From the NCBI RefSeq assembly GCF_023343835.1, contig NC_064437.1, forward strand, positions 10,939,001 through 11,003,000: a stretch of DNA of 64,000 nucleotides, read 5' to 3'. Every line of letters starts with the position of its first letter. The stretch's first letter is position 1. The notes under the pieces are model-generated. The model did no database searches. It saw only the letters and a list, made by a program, of their open reading frames with translations, and was not told the DNA's origin. The DNA is from Lagopus muta (Eukaryota; Chordata; Aves; Galliformes; Phasianidae). Shown piece after piece: positions 13,101-24,332 of this stretch. The translations under genes were made by a program, and so were the position numbers.

Positions 13101-16100
13101 TGGGAAACCACCTTCAATTGATTGCAGTGGGGACTTACAAAGAGCCAAACCAACAGCCCAAAGAATAGTTTTGATGCTGATCATATCACCAATACAGTGA
13201 CTAGGGCTTTTGCACTTGCCTACAGTAGAAGGCTAATTTTAACTAGATGTAATAAATACAAAGAGCAATTCTCATGTAGTTGAAATTATTACTTTTAGCA
13301 TCTATTTTCTACTTCTAGTGGATGGGGGCTTCTCTTCTCGTGAAAGGCACATGAAGGCCTATGTCACCACAGTTAATTTCTTGCCATTGAGCGACTTCTG
13401 CTAAAGCTTGCTGCCACTTTGAATCAGCAAATGCTGATAAAGTTTTTGTGATGAGTAACAGGTAGCAGCCACAGAATGAGTGTTTTGCAAGCGGCTATCT
13501 GGCAGTTCAGAGAGTTATTGATTTCCTCAGAATGTGCAAAGACTAACTTAGAAATCTCAGCTATCCATTTCTAAATCTGCAGAAAATACTCTATACAAGC
13601 CTGCTGAATGAATCATCATCTATTTTCTTGTAAAAAAAAAAAAATCTGCTTTATTTAGCTGATTACCAGTTCCAATAGACACTGGGACATAGCAAAAGAT
13701 CCCATAGTCCTAAGCCTTCCTTGATATTTTCAGTAAAAAACAAAGACCCCAAAGTTTATCGTTGAATATGCCGTCATACCTGTTGTGAATCAGTGCATTC
13801 ACTTCAGTCTTCACAGGGTAAATTTGCCTGCCCAGAAATTCTATAGTGTTTTTTTTTAATGAGTCATTATTGAGATAATGCTCTGCAGCTCTTTCTGAAG
13901 GTGGTCAGAAACTCTTCCTACGCTATAATTGAATGAAATTAGATGGAGCATAGGCTTTATATATTAATGGTGTCAAAGTGCTTATGAATAATGCTACATA
14001 TCTACATGATGTGCAAAAAGCACTTTAATTGTTAACAAAGAGATATTCTATTTAGAAGACTTTGGAAATAGTGCTTCTACTTAAAAGCCTGACAGCTCTA
14101 ATTAGAATTAGCTGTAGAAACAGCTTATTCTCTCATAAGTTCTGCCCAGTGCCTTTCTAAGAAAGAAATATATATATTTTTTACTAGCTGTAATTCTAGA
14201 GAAGCAAAAGTTTGCAATCCTTTGTTCCCTCCTCAATCTTTCTATTATACGTGAGAAGTAGAAAACACTATTAAATACAAGTTCCTCATTACCAGGTTCA
14301 GTAGCTTCTTTAAAAAATAAATAAATAAAAATTGCTATAAATTTGGTAGGGACATTACTTCTACCTTTTGCAATTTTTAACACTTAAGAATGATGTTTTT
14401 GTAATGTGTTGAAATCAAGAGAATACGAGTATTGAAACCTTTACGAGAATCACAAAGGTTTTTCAATAGCAAATCAGTCAGTCAAACAAGATACTATTAT
14501 TACTCATTTATACCATTATAAATTAGACAAGATCATGAAATTCCTTATGAGGAGCTGGGGGGAAATAAATTCCCACCAATTAGACAGAAGGGCATTTGTT
14601 GAAATCACTGATTAAGCCCACATATCTTTTTAACTTCTCAGTTCAAATCTCTGCACTGCTAAAACTGCCTTGCTTGCTTTTTAAATCCCCAAACCCAATA
14701 CTGCTGCTGCTAATGCTAATGGAATTAATGTTTTCTGAGCTGTGTGGAAAAAAAAGCTTGGAAAAAAGCCTGTCATTGAACCGTCCAAAATAATCCCTTC
14801 AATTCAGCTGTCTCTTAGAAAGACATTATGGTAGTAGAAAGGTCAATGCAATCCAGCCATCCCCAGTCAAGTCCTAACATGAAATATTTACCTATAGAAT
14901 ATTTCTTCTTTTATGAAATGCAAACTGGGGCAATGATAATGATTTCCATGCATCAGTAATTGAGATTTACTTTGCTGTATCCATGGAAAAAACATGAATT
15001 TCTAATGGTCATTAGTGGGAAAAACAGTCATTTTTTCTAAAGACTTCTTTCTCAGTTTTTCCTAATACGATGTTCTCCAATCCCTGCTGGAAGAAGTGAG
15101 AAAAAGCCTGAAAGCATAATTGAAATCTTCAATACATATCTGCACAGAAAAATTATTACATGATTTATCTCCAATCCTATAGCACCTTTATTTTACTTGC
15201 TGGAGTGGAGTTTATCGCTGCACACTCAGGTCAACAGTTGTTGCCCAGATAAAACCTTGTGTCAGACAGAGCTGTGCCTGAGCAGGGCATGTCAGAACGT
15301 ACTGCAAGATTTATTCTGAATGATATCCATATTTTTTATCTGCTTAGAGAAAGAATGATGGAGATTTGTGGTTAGAGCTTTTGGCTGCCTCCTGTTATCA
15401 GGAATGTATTGTTCTTTCCTGCAAGTTATTTTTCATCCATAAAGTACTAAGCTTATACTATCAAATGTAGATAGAGACAGTTCTAGTTTTGCCAAGGCTG
15501 GAGAATAAAAATAAATAAATCTTTACTTACATTGTTTATATAGAAAAGGGCAGACTTTCTTTCAGGCTGAGGCTGACACTAGCCATAAAACACTAAGTGG
15601 TTGGCTTCTCATTGAATTTGGAAATGATTAACCTATTTGAAAATGCAAAGTAGTATATCAAATCCCAATACAATTATACAAATCAAATACAATCAGAATA
15701 TCCTGAGTTGGAAGTGACTCTTAAAGATCACAGAGTCCAGCTCCTGACTGTGAGTCCAGCTTTTATCAAACAACTGCAAATAATGAACATACTGATGAGC
15801 TTCAAGACAAGCAGCTAGAATTTTCAGATCGTATCTCTTTTTCTCTGCGTGCATACAGCCCAATCAGGTCTTGATCCTGAAAACTAGGATCTCTAAATGC
15901 TGCTACAATAAGAGGTGTTAATAAGCATTATTTCTGCCTACAGTAATAAATAATTTGCTAATAATTTTCTTGAAGTCTCCTTTGGTAGAATTTCCAAATA
16001 AAACTGTTTGAGTACTGGTTTGAGTACTTATTTTTTTTCTTTGTTTCTAGATTGGGGAACCAAAACTCGTGATCTGTCTGGACTGCTCTGCAGAAAGCAT

Positions 16101-19100
16101 GAATAGTCGCTCTTCGATGAGAAATCAGGCCAGTCAGCACTTCGATAGTGCTGAAACCATCAAGGAAAGAATTGAAGGCCATTACCAAGCAGCAAAACCT
16201 CTGACTGCATACTATGAGAGGAAAACACAGTTATGCAAGGTAAATTGATTGAAATTTTGAATTAAATTATTGCTTCTTTCTTCCATTATATAAGCAGCAT
16301 TCAGGAAACAACTGGCACACCATTTATGAACTGTATTCATTTTTGCACTTTCCACTTTGATCTCACCTTCCACCTCTGTGGTTTGTTTGCAACTTCTACT
16401 GACTTCTGATTTTCGTGGTACAATTTGAAAGAATAAAAAGACAGCTTTATCCTGAACCTGACAATGCATCCTGAATCACTGCCTCATCTGTATAGAATCT
16501 TACTTAACATCAACGCTGAAAGCATTTAGGTATTAGGCTTTGTTTCTCTATAAAGGCTTTCATGATTAGGTTTAAAGATTATGTTAATCTAAAGTCCCTT
16601 AGTTACATTTACACAACTGACACCGTATATCCTGAAATAAAACAGACCTGCACATAATACCTTTTAGATGGAATAAATGACATACTTATATTAATTTCAG
16701 TTAATTACTTCAGTTTACGTTGCTGACAATGTGATATTTAAAGCATTTTTATATTCTCTAATCAATACTTTGCAGAGAAGCAAGTAAGCTTACATCATTG
16801 CAATTAACTGATGGATATGTTGGCACATCTGTAATCTCATTTATATGGGAAGTCTACATCTATTTTTATGTATTTCCCTGCTCCATCACAGCAAATGTCA
16901 ATTATGGTCAACTGGAAAAAACTAGTCCTGAAATGTACAGAAGCCAAAAATACTTCTTGAAATATTATGGAAGCTTTCTTCTAGAGGATGTAGCAAATAT
17001 GCAAATCACCAATCCCAAACCATTCTCCTCTGCAAAGTATCCAAACAATAAACATGCAGTTAATTCGTGCACCCACATCTTGACCTGAGGAGAGAGTAAA
17101 TGATATGGTCCTGAGAAAAACAACTGATTACTAAAGGGAAAGTCCTGTTTGGTGTCCTTTGCTAACCCCATAAGAACTGCCCAGAAGGCAGAGGGGAAGA
17201 AAAAAATCCACATAATTTTTAAAACTCAAGAACCTAATTATCTGGTTTTATTTCTGTTTTCTTTCCTTATGAACTACCTTGCCAACATTGCAAGGCTGCT
17301 TTTAATTAAGAATTCGCTATAATACACAATATACTAACACAGTGCAATTTAAAAGGAAATTGGAGCTCTCTTTAACTCCAAAATCTTACAGCAGCGAGCT
17401 GTAGCTACCATGTTTCTCTTTCTTGAAGCCTTAAGCAATTGACAGCCCCCAAAAGAATGAATCTACATTAAACACTTAACACATAGATTTTTGCATTCAC
17501 GTTCTACCGAATTTCACTTGATATGAATTCTCGTTGGAATTCCTTAATACTTCTACTGTATGTTCCTTCTTTATGTCTTATGCAATCTATGCAATGACAA
17601 AACACGCAGTCTTTTCCTACAAGTTTGTAGGTCATTAGTTCCTCAAGGGACTTATCTACTCTATGGGTCAGAACCGGATGTGTTCTTTGCACTCTTTTAC
17701 CATTACTTTTGTGGGAAGTGACATCATGTGTTTGCATGTCAAAAAGTAATCATGCTTTGCCTGAACAGTGCATACACTGTTTTTTCTTACAGTGTCTGCA
17801 CAGTATCTGTACTTCCTTCTGATGAATGTAGGTGTTTAGCAAACTTCCATCCTCTGAGTGTGGAACTATTGGGTATGAAAGCTCAGTAAAATCAGCTTTA
17901 ATCACCATTGTAAAATGTCCTTTTAAGGTTGAAAAATGGTTCTATTTTCTTGAACGCAGGTACTCCATATAGATATGTCTACCTCATCCCCTTTTTACTA
18001 AACTGAAAAATACGTATCTGCTATCAAAGATGTGCATCCATTTTAAATGTAAGTAGGGAGACCTCCCTCATACTCCAAACCCTTATGATGGGAACAAGTA
18101 TATGTTCAGCTATTTATCAGCATTTGGAGAACACTGCAGAAAATACTCAGCAAAAGTCAGCTTCTAAAACCAGGCCTCCCAGATTATTCTTCAATTTTGG
18201 AAATGTACCAAATATTTTGAAACAAAGCCATTTTCTTCTTGAAGGAATGCCTGTATAAGAAATCCTGCTTGATAATTTTCATGGATAAGAGATCCCAGAT
18301 AATTTACTCATACAGTCTGACTTGTTCAGTCACACGACTCAAACATTGTGTCTGGTGTAGTGGCATCCTTCCACTGCCCTGCCTTTGTGGAGGGCCTGTG
18401 TGAGCTGTGTGTCCCTGGAGAATCCAGTCAGGTCTTCCTTAGGAATCCATTGGGTGTTGAGATTTTTTGAGGAATCTTAAGAGCCTAAATCCCACCTAGC
18501 TGCCATTGAAATTCAGCATCAGCCTTTTGTAGCCACCGTACTGCAGTGTGTGACTAAGCACAGTAATAATTCTAAATGCAGTGGTGTTTTTTGTCTTGTA
18601 GGGCTTAATTATAGCAGTCAGTCCCTGCTTTGTCACAGAGGAGAAAGTCACAATTGTTAAATAGATTTAATTAACAAGAAAATTGTTCTGGCATATTGGT
18701 ATGATTTGATTGTTCCATTTTAAGTGTACTTAGAGTTGGGCAGTTTTCCATGGATTGGTGGTATGTGGCACATGGCACTGGTGGTATGTGTTTGACTTGT
18801 CCAATCCAGCCTAGAAGTTTTCAGTCCTGAAACAGGCAGGAAATCAAATATGCAAATGTAAAATTCAGACCTGGGCATAAGGCCAGAAAAGGGTTTGATG
18901 TGGAAATTAAAGGCTTGATATGCACTCAGTGGAGGAACTGGTTTGTTGAGCCGCATCAAGGTGTGCTTGAGACCACGCTGTCAAATTAGCTTGCTCATTC
19001 CTTGTGTGTGAAATGGCCTTACGCATGAGTGGCAGGAGCCTCCTCAACCCACTGCAGACAAAAAAAATCAGGTCTGACTGAGCTTTGTCTGCAGTCTGCT

Positions 19101-22100
19101 GTCTCTTTGCTTTATTTACATGGAAAAGACAAAGGTACGTGGTTGCAACAGCATTCTCATTTTAAGCAATGAGAATTTTATGACATCCTCTAAACCCAGA
19201 GTTATTGTGCATTGATGCACAATAAATAACTAATCTGATACATGGAAATGAAGCATTTTTCCATTCTGCCGATCTCTGAACAAGAGTGGTGACCTGACAA
19301 AGCTACCAGAAGATCAGAACTGTTTCAAATTTCCCTTTGTCCAAAATTACCTGTCAGTGTTTCGACACAGCAGTGCAAGAACAAGATATGCACAAAAGGT
19401 GGAACCTTTGTATGCAGATGAAATATCTGTGAACATGACAGGAATAAACACTGGTGGATCTTCCAGCCGCTCATCGTAGGAAGACCTGTGATCTGTTTAC
19501 AAGGAAAGGGGGAAACTGACAAAACTGGCAAAGACAGCGTGCTCTGCTCCCTTTTCTGCTGAAGCAGAAGATTGTAAACTATGTTTTGGAAGGCAAAGTA
19601 GTTGTAACTATGAGTTAGGATATTTCCAATTACTTTAAAAACGAATCATGTTGAGGAGATATAGTTTCGTTTTTCATAATTGCTTTTATGGTCAGTTACA
19701 GAACATCCACCTGTTGCTAATGACAGGTAGATGCTTTTTAACAAGGAGCTTGCTGGGAATCTGAGTGCTCACAGAAACAACAGTTGCAAGTTACCTAATT
19801 GTGTGGGAAGCAGATGTTTCAGATGGATGAACTGTATTATGACAGCTGTAGGAAGCAGGTAGATATTGTTGTTTTAAAATTTATTTCTCAGTAACTTCAA
19901 AGGCAGCTGGACAGAAAAGTGTGTTTGAAAATTTAGTAAGCATGTACTTGTGTTTTAACATGCCTAGATTTAAATATCTTTGAATGTCAATTGAGAAGTA
20001 AGGAAAGAAAAAGATTGCTTTTAATGTTTGACTCATACTTCAAAGCTTTTCTCAAGTGACAGTAGGTAGGAGGTAATAAGTAATATAGGAGAGCAATGCT
20101 TTGCTAGCCAAGCAAGACAAGACCGATCCTTAAGTACCTAACATCAAAATAGAAGGTGTCTTAAATACAACTTTCCAATTCAAACAGTCATCTGAGGAAA
20201 AGGAATATTACTATAAGAAACAAGCAAATCCCAGAGCAAGCAAATCCCATTTCAAGGATGTCCAAAAACCTTAATTATTTCAGATTGCACAACACTGTAG
20301 TAGATTCAAGTCAAAATGCATTCCCTTTTCTCCTCCTCTTTGCCTTCTTCTTTATTTTTCTTCTTTTCTTTTTTCTTTTTCTTCATTTTTTTCCCTTTCT
20401 CTTTCTTCTTTTCTTCTTTTTCTCCTTCTTCCTCATGGTGTTGTTACAGTGTTGGGTTTTTGTTTTTTCTAAAATCAGGTGAAGTTACATACTGGCTAAG
20501 TAGAAACTATTCAATTCTAATCACAAACATTTCCTGTAACCATTATGAAACAAACACAACTGTAAGCAGATGGCCACACTGAATCAGCAAACACCCACCA
20601 CCTCATGGCCTTCCATTTCTGAACCTTCTCATGCTAATATCCCCTATTAGAAGTTCCTCTAGGGAGGGGCAAATGTGAAATTTTCCCTTTGGAGAAGGGA
20701 GGATCAATGGTTATAGTGACAGTAGATGTGTAATTTAGTTCCATCTTTTGAAAGGTTCTCAAAGTCATCAACCCCAGCAGATAAGGACTTGAGGAACAAA
20801 AAACCCATGCATTTCTTCGTCACTCCCCTTGGTGGTTTGGCCCATTAGATGATAAACCAGTGTGGAAAAGTACATCAGAAACATCAGTTGTAGGGTTACA
20901 GATAATACATAGAGGTAAGCTCACCCCAAACATGAATAGGGGCAGCAGCATGTCTCCCTGGATTTCTTACTTAATGACAGAGATAAAAATGTTAGCAACA
21001 ACACAGCTGACCTTGGCTAACTGCAACAAGAAGCTTCTAACCACTGAGTTTATTCCAGTCTTGGTCTGACTTTGTGACAACCACAGTCCTCAGCCATCCT
21101 CTCCTCAGTTTCTTCTCAGTGGCAGTATATATGTAGGGTTCTAGACTCCCAAACAGACAAGTGGACATTTGATGACAGTAAATGTAATTAGCTGATTTTA
21201 ATCCTAGAATGAGCAACATTGTATTATGAAGAGGATTATTTTAATCATTTCAGATAAGCTCATTGCACTGTTCCATACTAGAAGTTATCTAGAGCTATAC
21301 TGACATTCCAGAACAAGAAGCACTACATAAAACTGAATCTAGATCTTGCTTTTGACATAAGAACATAGCCTTGAATAACTTTGAAAACAGTCATGGTTCA
21401 TGAGTTGTTTTGTAATCTGAAGAATACAGTTTTCTCTCCTGGAACTGCAGAGTGCCACTGATGCTGTACTGGCTGTGAAGTAGTGCCACATTAAGTTAGT
21501 TGTGTAGTACAATGTTATGTTAGCTTTATGAACTGGACTTTTGTTATTTGGGAGGCCATCACAGGAAGCACCGGGCTGCCATCAAACTTGCCCATATTCT
21601 TTCTACTGTGACTGTTAGGAAGGCAGCATTCCAGGCATAAAAGGGCAGCAATTTCCAAGCTCATTAATCTGATTTTTCCCCACAGCTGCTTAGACCTAGA
21701 CCTGAGTATCAATCCCAGTTCTAGAAAAGGGCACTAAGACACCTGTGCACTGATGAGGCTAAGTTGGTTATCCAACTGCATTTATGGAATTCAGCTGCAT
21801 TTATGGAATAGAGATTAAAAAAGAAACCAACATATTAAGAGAGGAAAGGATGCATATATTCATCAAATACGCATATGTTTATATACATAAATGTAAGTGT
21901 ATGCAGAAATTGTATATATATATGAGTTATTGGATAATCTATGTAAGCTCAGACATAATATAAGTGAAGTATCACATTTAGTACTAAACACTTTTCTGCA
22001 CTTTTCTTCACTATCGGAGCTGTTTAGGAGCCACCAAATGCTCACAACAGGCTGGCACGCACCCTGCAGCTCCAGCACAGATAACCATTACTTGCAGGAG

Positions 22101-23942
22101 CTACAGAGAATACGTTCGCATTTTTTACTGCCTCAGGCTCAGAGCTGTCTGTTCAAGGCAGCATTCACACAGTGCTGTTTAATTCCCTGCAAGCCACAGC
22201 CCCATTATGTCAGCTTTCCAGGAAGAATCAGAGGAAGAGGAGGGCAGCCATTTCCACAGACGTGGAGATAACATCTTGAAGAATGCCTGCCTAATGTACC
22301 AGTTATCAAGCCATAATCCCACACGCTTCATCCAACTGTATGGCAGAATCATTTTGCTGTGCTACGCAGGTGTGACTGAGCTGAACAGGAACAAAGTATC
22401 TGCCCAGGCTGACCTGGTTAGGCTGGCAGGGAACAGGCTGTCTGCCATCAGGTTCACACTGCCCTCGAAGGATTCGTCTCACCTGGTTGTCATCAGACCA
22501 GAAGCATGTGGGTTGAGTGCAAACGGCTATACAGGAGCTGGCTGCAAGACAATGCTGGGTCTGAGAGGAATTTCACTGCCTATTTCAAAAATACTCTCCT
22601 TGAGTTTGAAGTTCCTTTTCCCCTGCAGAACAAAGAGGTGGCAGAAAGCACGATGGGCCGGAATGTTCTCTTCAAACACGACAGTTGTCTGGCATCCTAG
22701 CTGGCACCTTGGAGATCAAAATGCAGCACATAGCTCAGAAAAACGGGCTTCAGGCAACTTGTCATGGATCTAATTAGAATACGTGCAAATTACAGCATGC
22801 ATGTGTGGAACACCATGCGCAGCAAAGCAGAGAGGAACAAAATTTTGGGTACAGAATTGCCAGACCCTCACCAAGGAGGAACTGTTCCATGTGGGAGGAA
22901 CTGAATACCAACTGGGTGCAATGCGTACGGTGTGCACAGGCAGCAGGAAAGCTGCTTTTGCCACTACGGTGAAGACAAAAGTTCACCTTCCCTAAGCACT
23001 AACTAGTTGCATAGGATGGGCATGAAACTCATCGCCCAAAAATCCGGATGCAACGTTATGTTTTGTACGTAGCACACAGAAGCATCAATGGCTGCAAGTG
23101 ATCCCTGTCACTACAGTGCAGTACACTGTTCCTCAAACAGAACAACAGTTTGGCCTTGTTTTTGTTTTTGGACTCAGTTCACAAAAAAAATAACGTCAAC
23201 GTCCTGGAGAACTTCAAGTAAAAACAAAATCTTTGCATTCTAAAAAAATCCAAACAATTTCAACAAAAGGTCATACAACAAAATGAATGCTGCCTAAGGC
23301 CCAAGGGAACCAGAGTCAATTCAGCAAACTTGAAAATACAGAGACCCAGAAACAGACCCATGGCAGCTCACTGTCCTTGGGTCAGACACAGCATCTCACA
23401 CTCTGATGCTTTAGACAACAAAGAATAAATTAACAAGTCAATACTATTCATTTAATAGCATAGCTTCAAAGTTATTCTATTAAGGTTCTTTTGGAGGGTA
23501 ACACACATTAAAATAGTTTCTGATGATCTCTGAAAGTTTTCTGTATATCAAAGGTGTCATTTTACTTTAAAATGAGTACTGTGGATAGAGAGCTTAAGCT
23601 CCCTCATTTGATCAATGCTCTTTGCTCCAGACAAGAGAACTTTCAGATTCTTCTCATGTCAATCTGCACTGGTTGCTGATATGTATGGAAGTTGTTCCTC
23701 TACACTGTTTGTAACATGAAACAGAACTTCTCTTTTATACTAGACCTGTGGTTTTTGTGTTTTTTTTTTTCTCTGTGCTATTTTAAGATAATCCTTTATA
23801 ACGTAATCAAAAGTATTGCTTTTTGTCTCCTTGACAGGTTGATGCAGAAGGAACAGCAGAGGATGTTTTTCTGGAAGTCTGCAAGGCAATTGACTCTTTT
23901 CTGAACAAGGAAGAAGCAGCATTTTCAACAGAAACACAGTAG
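4062..23942 (+). CDS. AK5: AK5 (adenylate kinase 5), 3' part of gene: six coding exons spanning linker end and second kinase domain
   Basis: The joined exons (4062-4104, 4825-4869, 11773-11936, 12919-13035, 16051-16239, 23838-23942) give 663 nt in one open frame: 220 codons and TAG. AK5 is a cytosolic, brain-enriched nucleoside monophosphate kinase (ATP + AMP to 2 ADP) with two tandem kinase domains; the second is here. Counting from the first codon of exon 4062: acidic linker 1-22, beta strand NIFFIV 24-29, P-loop GGPGSGK 30-36, AMP-binding helix region 47-60, GFLIDGYPR 104-112, strand LVICLDC 129-135, lid region 140-160, last helices 161-208, tail 209-220. Identity to vertebrate AK5 is clear in KYGFTHLST, LELLKEAM, SLGDT and AYYERKTQL. 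All five internal introns have GT-AG ends and phases match. The 5' exons (first kinase domain) lie left of the window. Several usual substrate-binding residues are changed (see findings). AK5 next to ZZZ3 is also the human 1p31 arrangement. Confidence 0.95.
4105..4824 (+). other. AK5: AK5 intron with T/A homopolymers and an ATT microsatellite
   Basis: A 720-nt intron between two tiny exons. It contains an ATT run near 4397-4413, T-rich stretches at about 4579-4604 and 4641-4654, and an A tract near 4727-4740. No gene is seen. Confidence 0.8.
4825..4869 (+). CDS. AK5: AK5 coding exon (linker end and first beta strand of domain 2), 45 nt
   Basis: The acceptor follows a T-rich tract (TTTTTTTATCTTAG) and the donor is G|GTAAGT. 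The exon reads (D)FSEDLKKSNIFFIV(G). EDLKK corresponds to the EDLRK segment of human AK5, and NIFFIV is the first beta strand leading into the P-loop. Both boundaries are phase 1, so the exon is symmetric: skipping it would keep frame but remove the strand before the P-loop. Confidence 0.88.
4993..5330 (-). mobile_element. CR1 LINE fragment, internally deleted
   Basis: Read on the plus strand it starts ATAGAATCAGTAAGACTGGA, the familiar complement of the CR1 3' end. It then passes to segments typical of a more internal part of CR1 (CCCCTCTCTGGACACACTCC, CTCCCTGCTCCTGCTGGCTG, ATTGGCCTTCTTGACC). The two parts are closer than in a full element, so an internal deletion is likely. The element lies inverted relative to AK5. 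The open frames inside it are repeat-derived. Confidence 0.85.
6380..6418 (+). mobile_element. Possible CR1 3' terminus, very degraded
   Basis: AGATGACGCTCCATCC followed by AATTATTCTATGG resembles the CR1 3' end (gatctccatccaaccta-attattctatg). It is short and diverged. Confidence 0.4.
6805..6842. repeat. TAAA/ATAA microsatellite
   Basis: Interrupted tetranucleotide array (ATAAATAAATAATATAATAAATAAATAAAAC) in an AK5 intron. Confidence 0.85.
10440..11280. other. GC-rich block of unknown origin in AK5 intron
   Basis: About 0.8 kb is visibly richer in G and C than the flanks, with C-runs near 10450-10520 and a G-run near 10905-10913. Open frames appear on both strands. I cannot assign it to a repeat family or gene. 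It ends about 0.5 kb before the P-loop exon. Confidence 0.4.
11773..11936 (+). CDS. AK5: AK5 coding exon (P-loop and AMP-binding region)
   Basis: The acceptor is CACAAAG and the donor is GGA|GTAAGA. It completes the split Gly, then encodes GPGSGKSSQCEQLAKKYG, FTHLSTVELLQ and SERSKFIKDVMECGEPMPG. The Walker A core GGPGSGK is intact. The following residues are SSQ rather than the GTQ expected in AK5/AK1, and STVELLQ replaces the usual STG-ELLR, whose Gly and Arg contact AMP in the AK1 family. A 15-nt copy of the exon end and donor recurs at 12110-12124. Confidence 0.95.
11937..12918 (+). other. AK5: AK5 intron, 1.0 kb
   Basis: Nothing gene-like is seen except a 15-nt copy of the preceding exon end and donor (12110-12124). 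Reading through the true donor meets TAG within 18 codons. Confidence 0.8.
12919..13035 (+). CDS. AK5: AK5 coding exon (GFLIDGYPR motif)
   Basis: Acceptor TTTCTAATGCAG, donor AAG|GTGAAT; 39 codons in phase 0. It encodes SIVLELLKEAMITSLGDT followed by KGFLIDGYPRELKEAEEFENK. The Arg of GYPR, which binds the AMP phosphate in adenylate kinases, is kept. The Gln usually found a few residues later (KQ or QQ before GEEF) is Glu here. Confidence 0.96.
13036..16050 (+). other. AK5: AK5 intron, 3.0 kb
   Basis: AT-rich, with an A tract near 13633-13645 and a short CR1 remnant at about 15691-15755. No gene is seen. Confidence 0.8.
15691..15755 (-). mobile_element. CR1 3'-end remnant
   Basis: AATCAGAATATCCTGAGTTG then GAAGTGACTC, AAAGATCACAGAGTCCAGCT follow the complement of the CR1 3' end (agaatcacagaat-gagttggaag-ggac-aaagatca-ccag). 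Confidence 0.7.
16051..16239 (+). CDS. AK5: AK5 coding exon (core strand and lid region)
   Basis: The acceptor follows TTTTTTTTCTTTGTTTCTAG and the donor is AAG|GTAAAT; 63 codons in phase 0. It starts IGEPKLVICLDCSAESM and ends HYQAAKPLTAYYERKTQLCK, both close to vertebrate AK5. The middle (NSRSSMRNQASQHFDSAETI) covers the lid. There the expected pattern of Arg residues followed by V-D-D is not kept, and the segment is about one residue shorter than human by my alignment. The reading frame is open, so this is substitution rather than an obvious frameshift. Confidence 0.95.
19202..19225. repeat. Inverted repeat / hairpin
   Basis: Arms TTATTGTGCA (19202-19211) and TGCACAATAA (19216-19225) are perfect complements around a TTGA loop. 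Confidence 0.8.
20322..20433 (+). repeat. Polypyrimidine tract
   Basis: About 110 nt made almost wholly of C and T on the plus strand, with rare A/G interruptions (TTCTTCTTTATTTTTC and similar). The two open frames across it give Phe/Leu/Ser low-complexity peptides and are not genes. Confidence 0.9.
21776..21809. repeat. Short tandem duplication, period 19
   Basis: CTGCATTTATGGAAT occurs at 21776-21790 and 21795-21809, separated by TCAG. Confidence 0.85.
22207..22773 (+). other. Unassigned 188-codon open frame in AK5 intron
   Basis: ATG to TAA without interruption, the longest open frame outside ZZZ3. The predicted peptide starts MSAFQEESEEEEGSHFHRRG, and I recognise no domain. GC content is higher here than in the flanks, which lengthens chance frames. 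An alternative frame (22506-22700) is also open. It may be chance, a lncRNA or a decayed sequence; there is no coding evidence beyond length. Confidence 0.15.
23838..23942 (+). CDS. AK5: AK5 last coding exon with stop codon
   Basis: Acceptor TCTCCTTGACAG; 34 codons and TAG. It begins VDAEGTAEDVFLEVCKAIDS, matching the final helix of AK5 (human: AEGTPEDVFLQLCTAIDS). The protein then runs on for a short tail, FLNKEEAAFSTETQ, where human AK5 ends right after the helix. The tail resembles what I recall of the sequence after the first AK5 domain (NKEAA), which may reflect the ancient domain duplication. Confidence 0.95.
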   Translation, partial: VDAEGTAEDVFLEVCKAIDSFLNKEEAAFSTETQ

Positions 23943-24332
23943 TGGTGTGTACACTGCGTGTGCACGTGGCAGCCATGAATAAAATGCTCCTCAAAGCAAT
24001 ACTGCTTTTTTGGGAGATATCTGGAATTTGTGCATGTGGTATGTTATTTTGGATGAAATCTTCTCCTCCGTTCAGACAACACACTTAATAGGAAGCAGCC
24101 TGTATGCTGACTTGCACTAAGAACCGTACATTTCATTGGTTGTTTGCTCTTCACGGGCTAAAAGCAGCATGGTGAACAGAGCTCTGGTTTGTATTTCATC
24201 ATCTTGTATATTTGATGGGAAGTCAGACATGTCGCCTGATCAGCAGTGAGCTCTTCAACCACTTACTCACTGTATTGTAGAGCAAGAATGCTGCATACAT
24301 TTTTCTCATTGGTTATTACTTTGATTAACACT

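Larger units (their letters stand above)
16240..23837 (+). other. AK5: AK5 intron, 7.6 kb
   Basis: The longest AK5 intron in the window. It contains a hairpin at 19202-19225, a pyrimidine tract at 20322-20433, a short tandem duplication at 21776-21809, and a region at about 22000-23000 with longer than usual open frames (one of 188 codons). No recognised coding exon. Confidence 0.8.

Noticed and set aside
16798..17088. 96-codon ORF after the AK5 lid exon
   Set aside because: AT-rich intronic sequence with no similarity to AK5 or any family I know.
20258..20582. Two overlapping ORFs rich in Phe, Leu and Ser
   Set aside because: They are low-complexity translations of the polypyrimidine tract.
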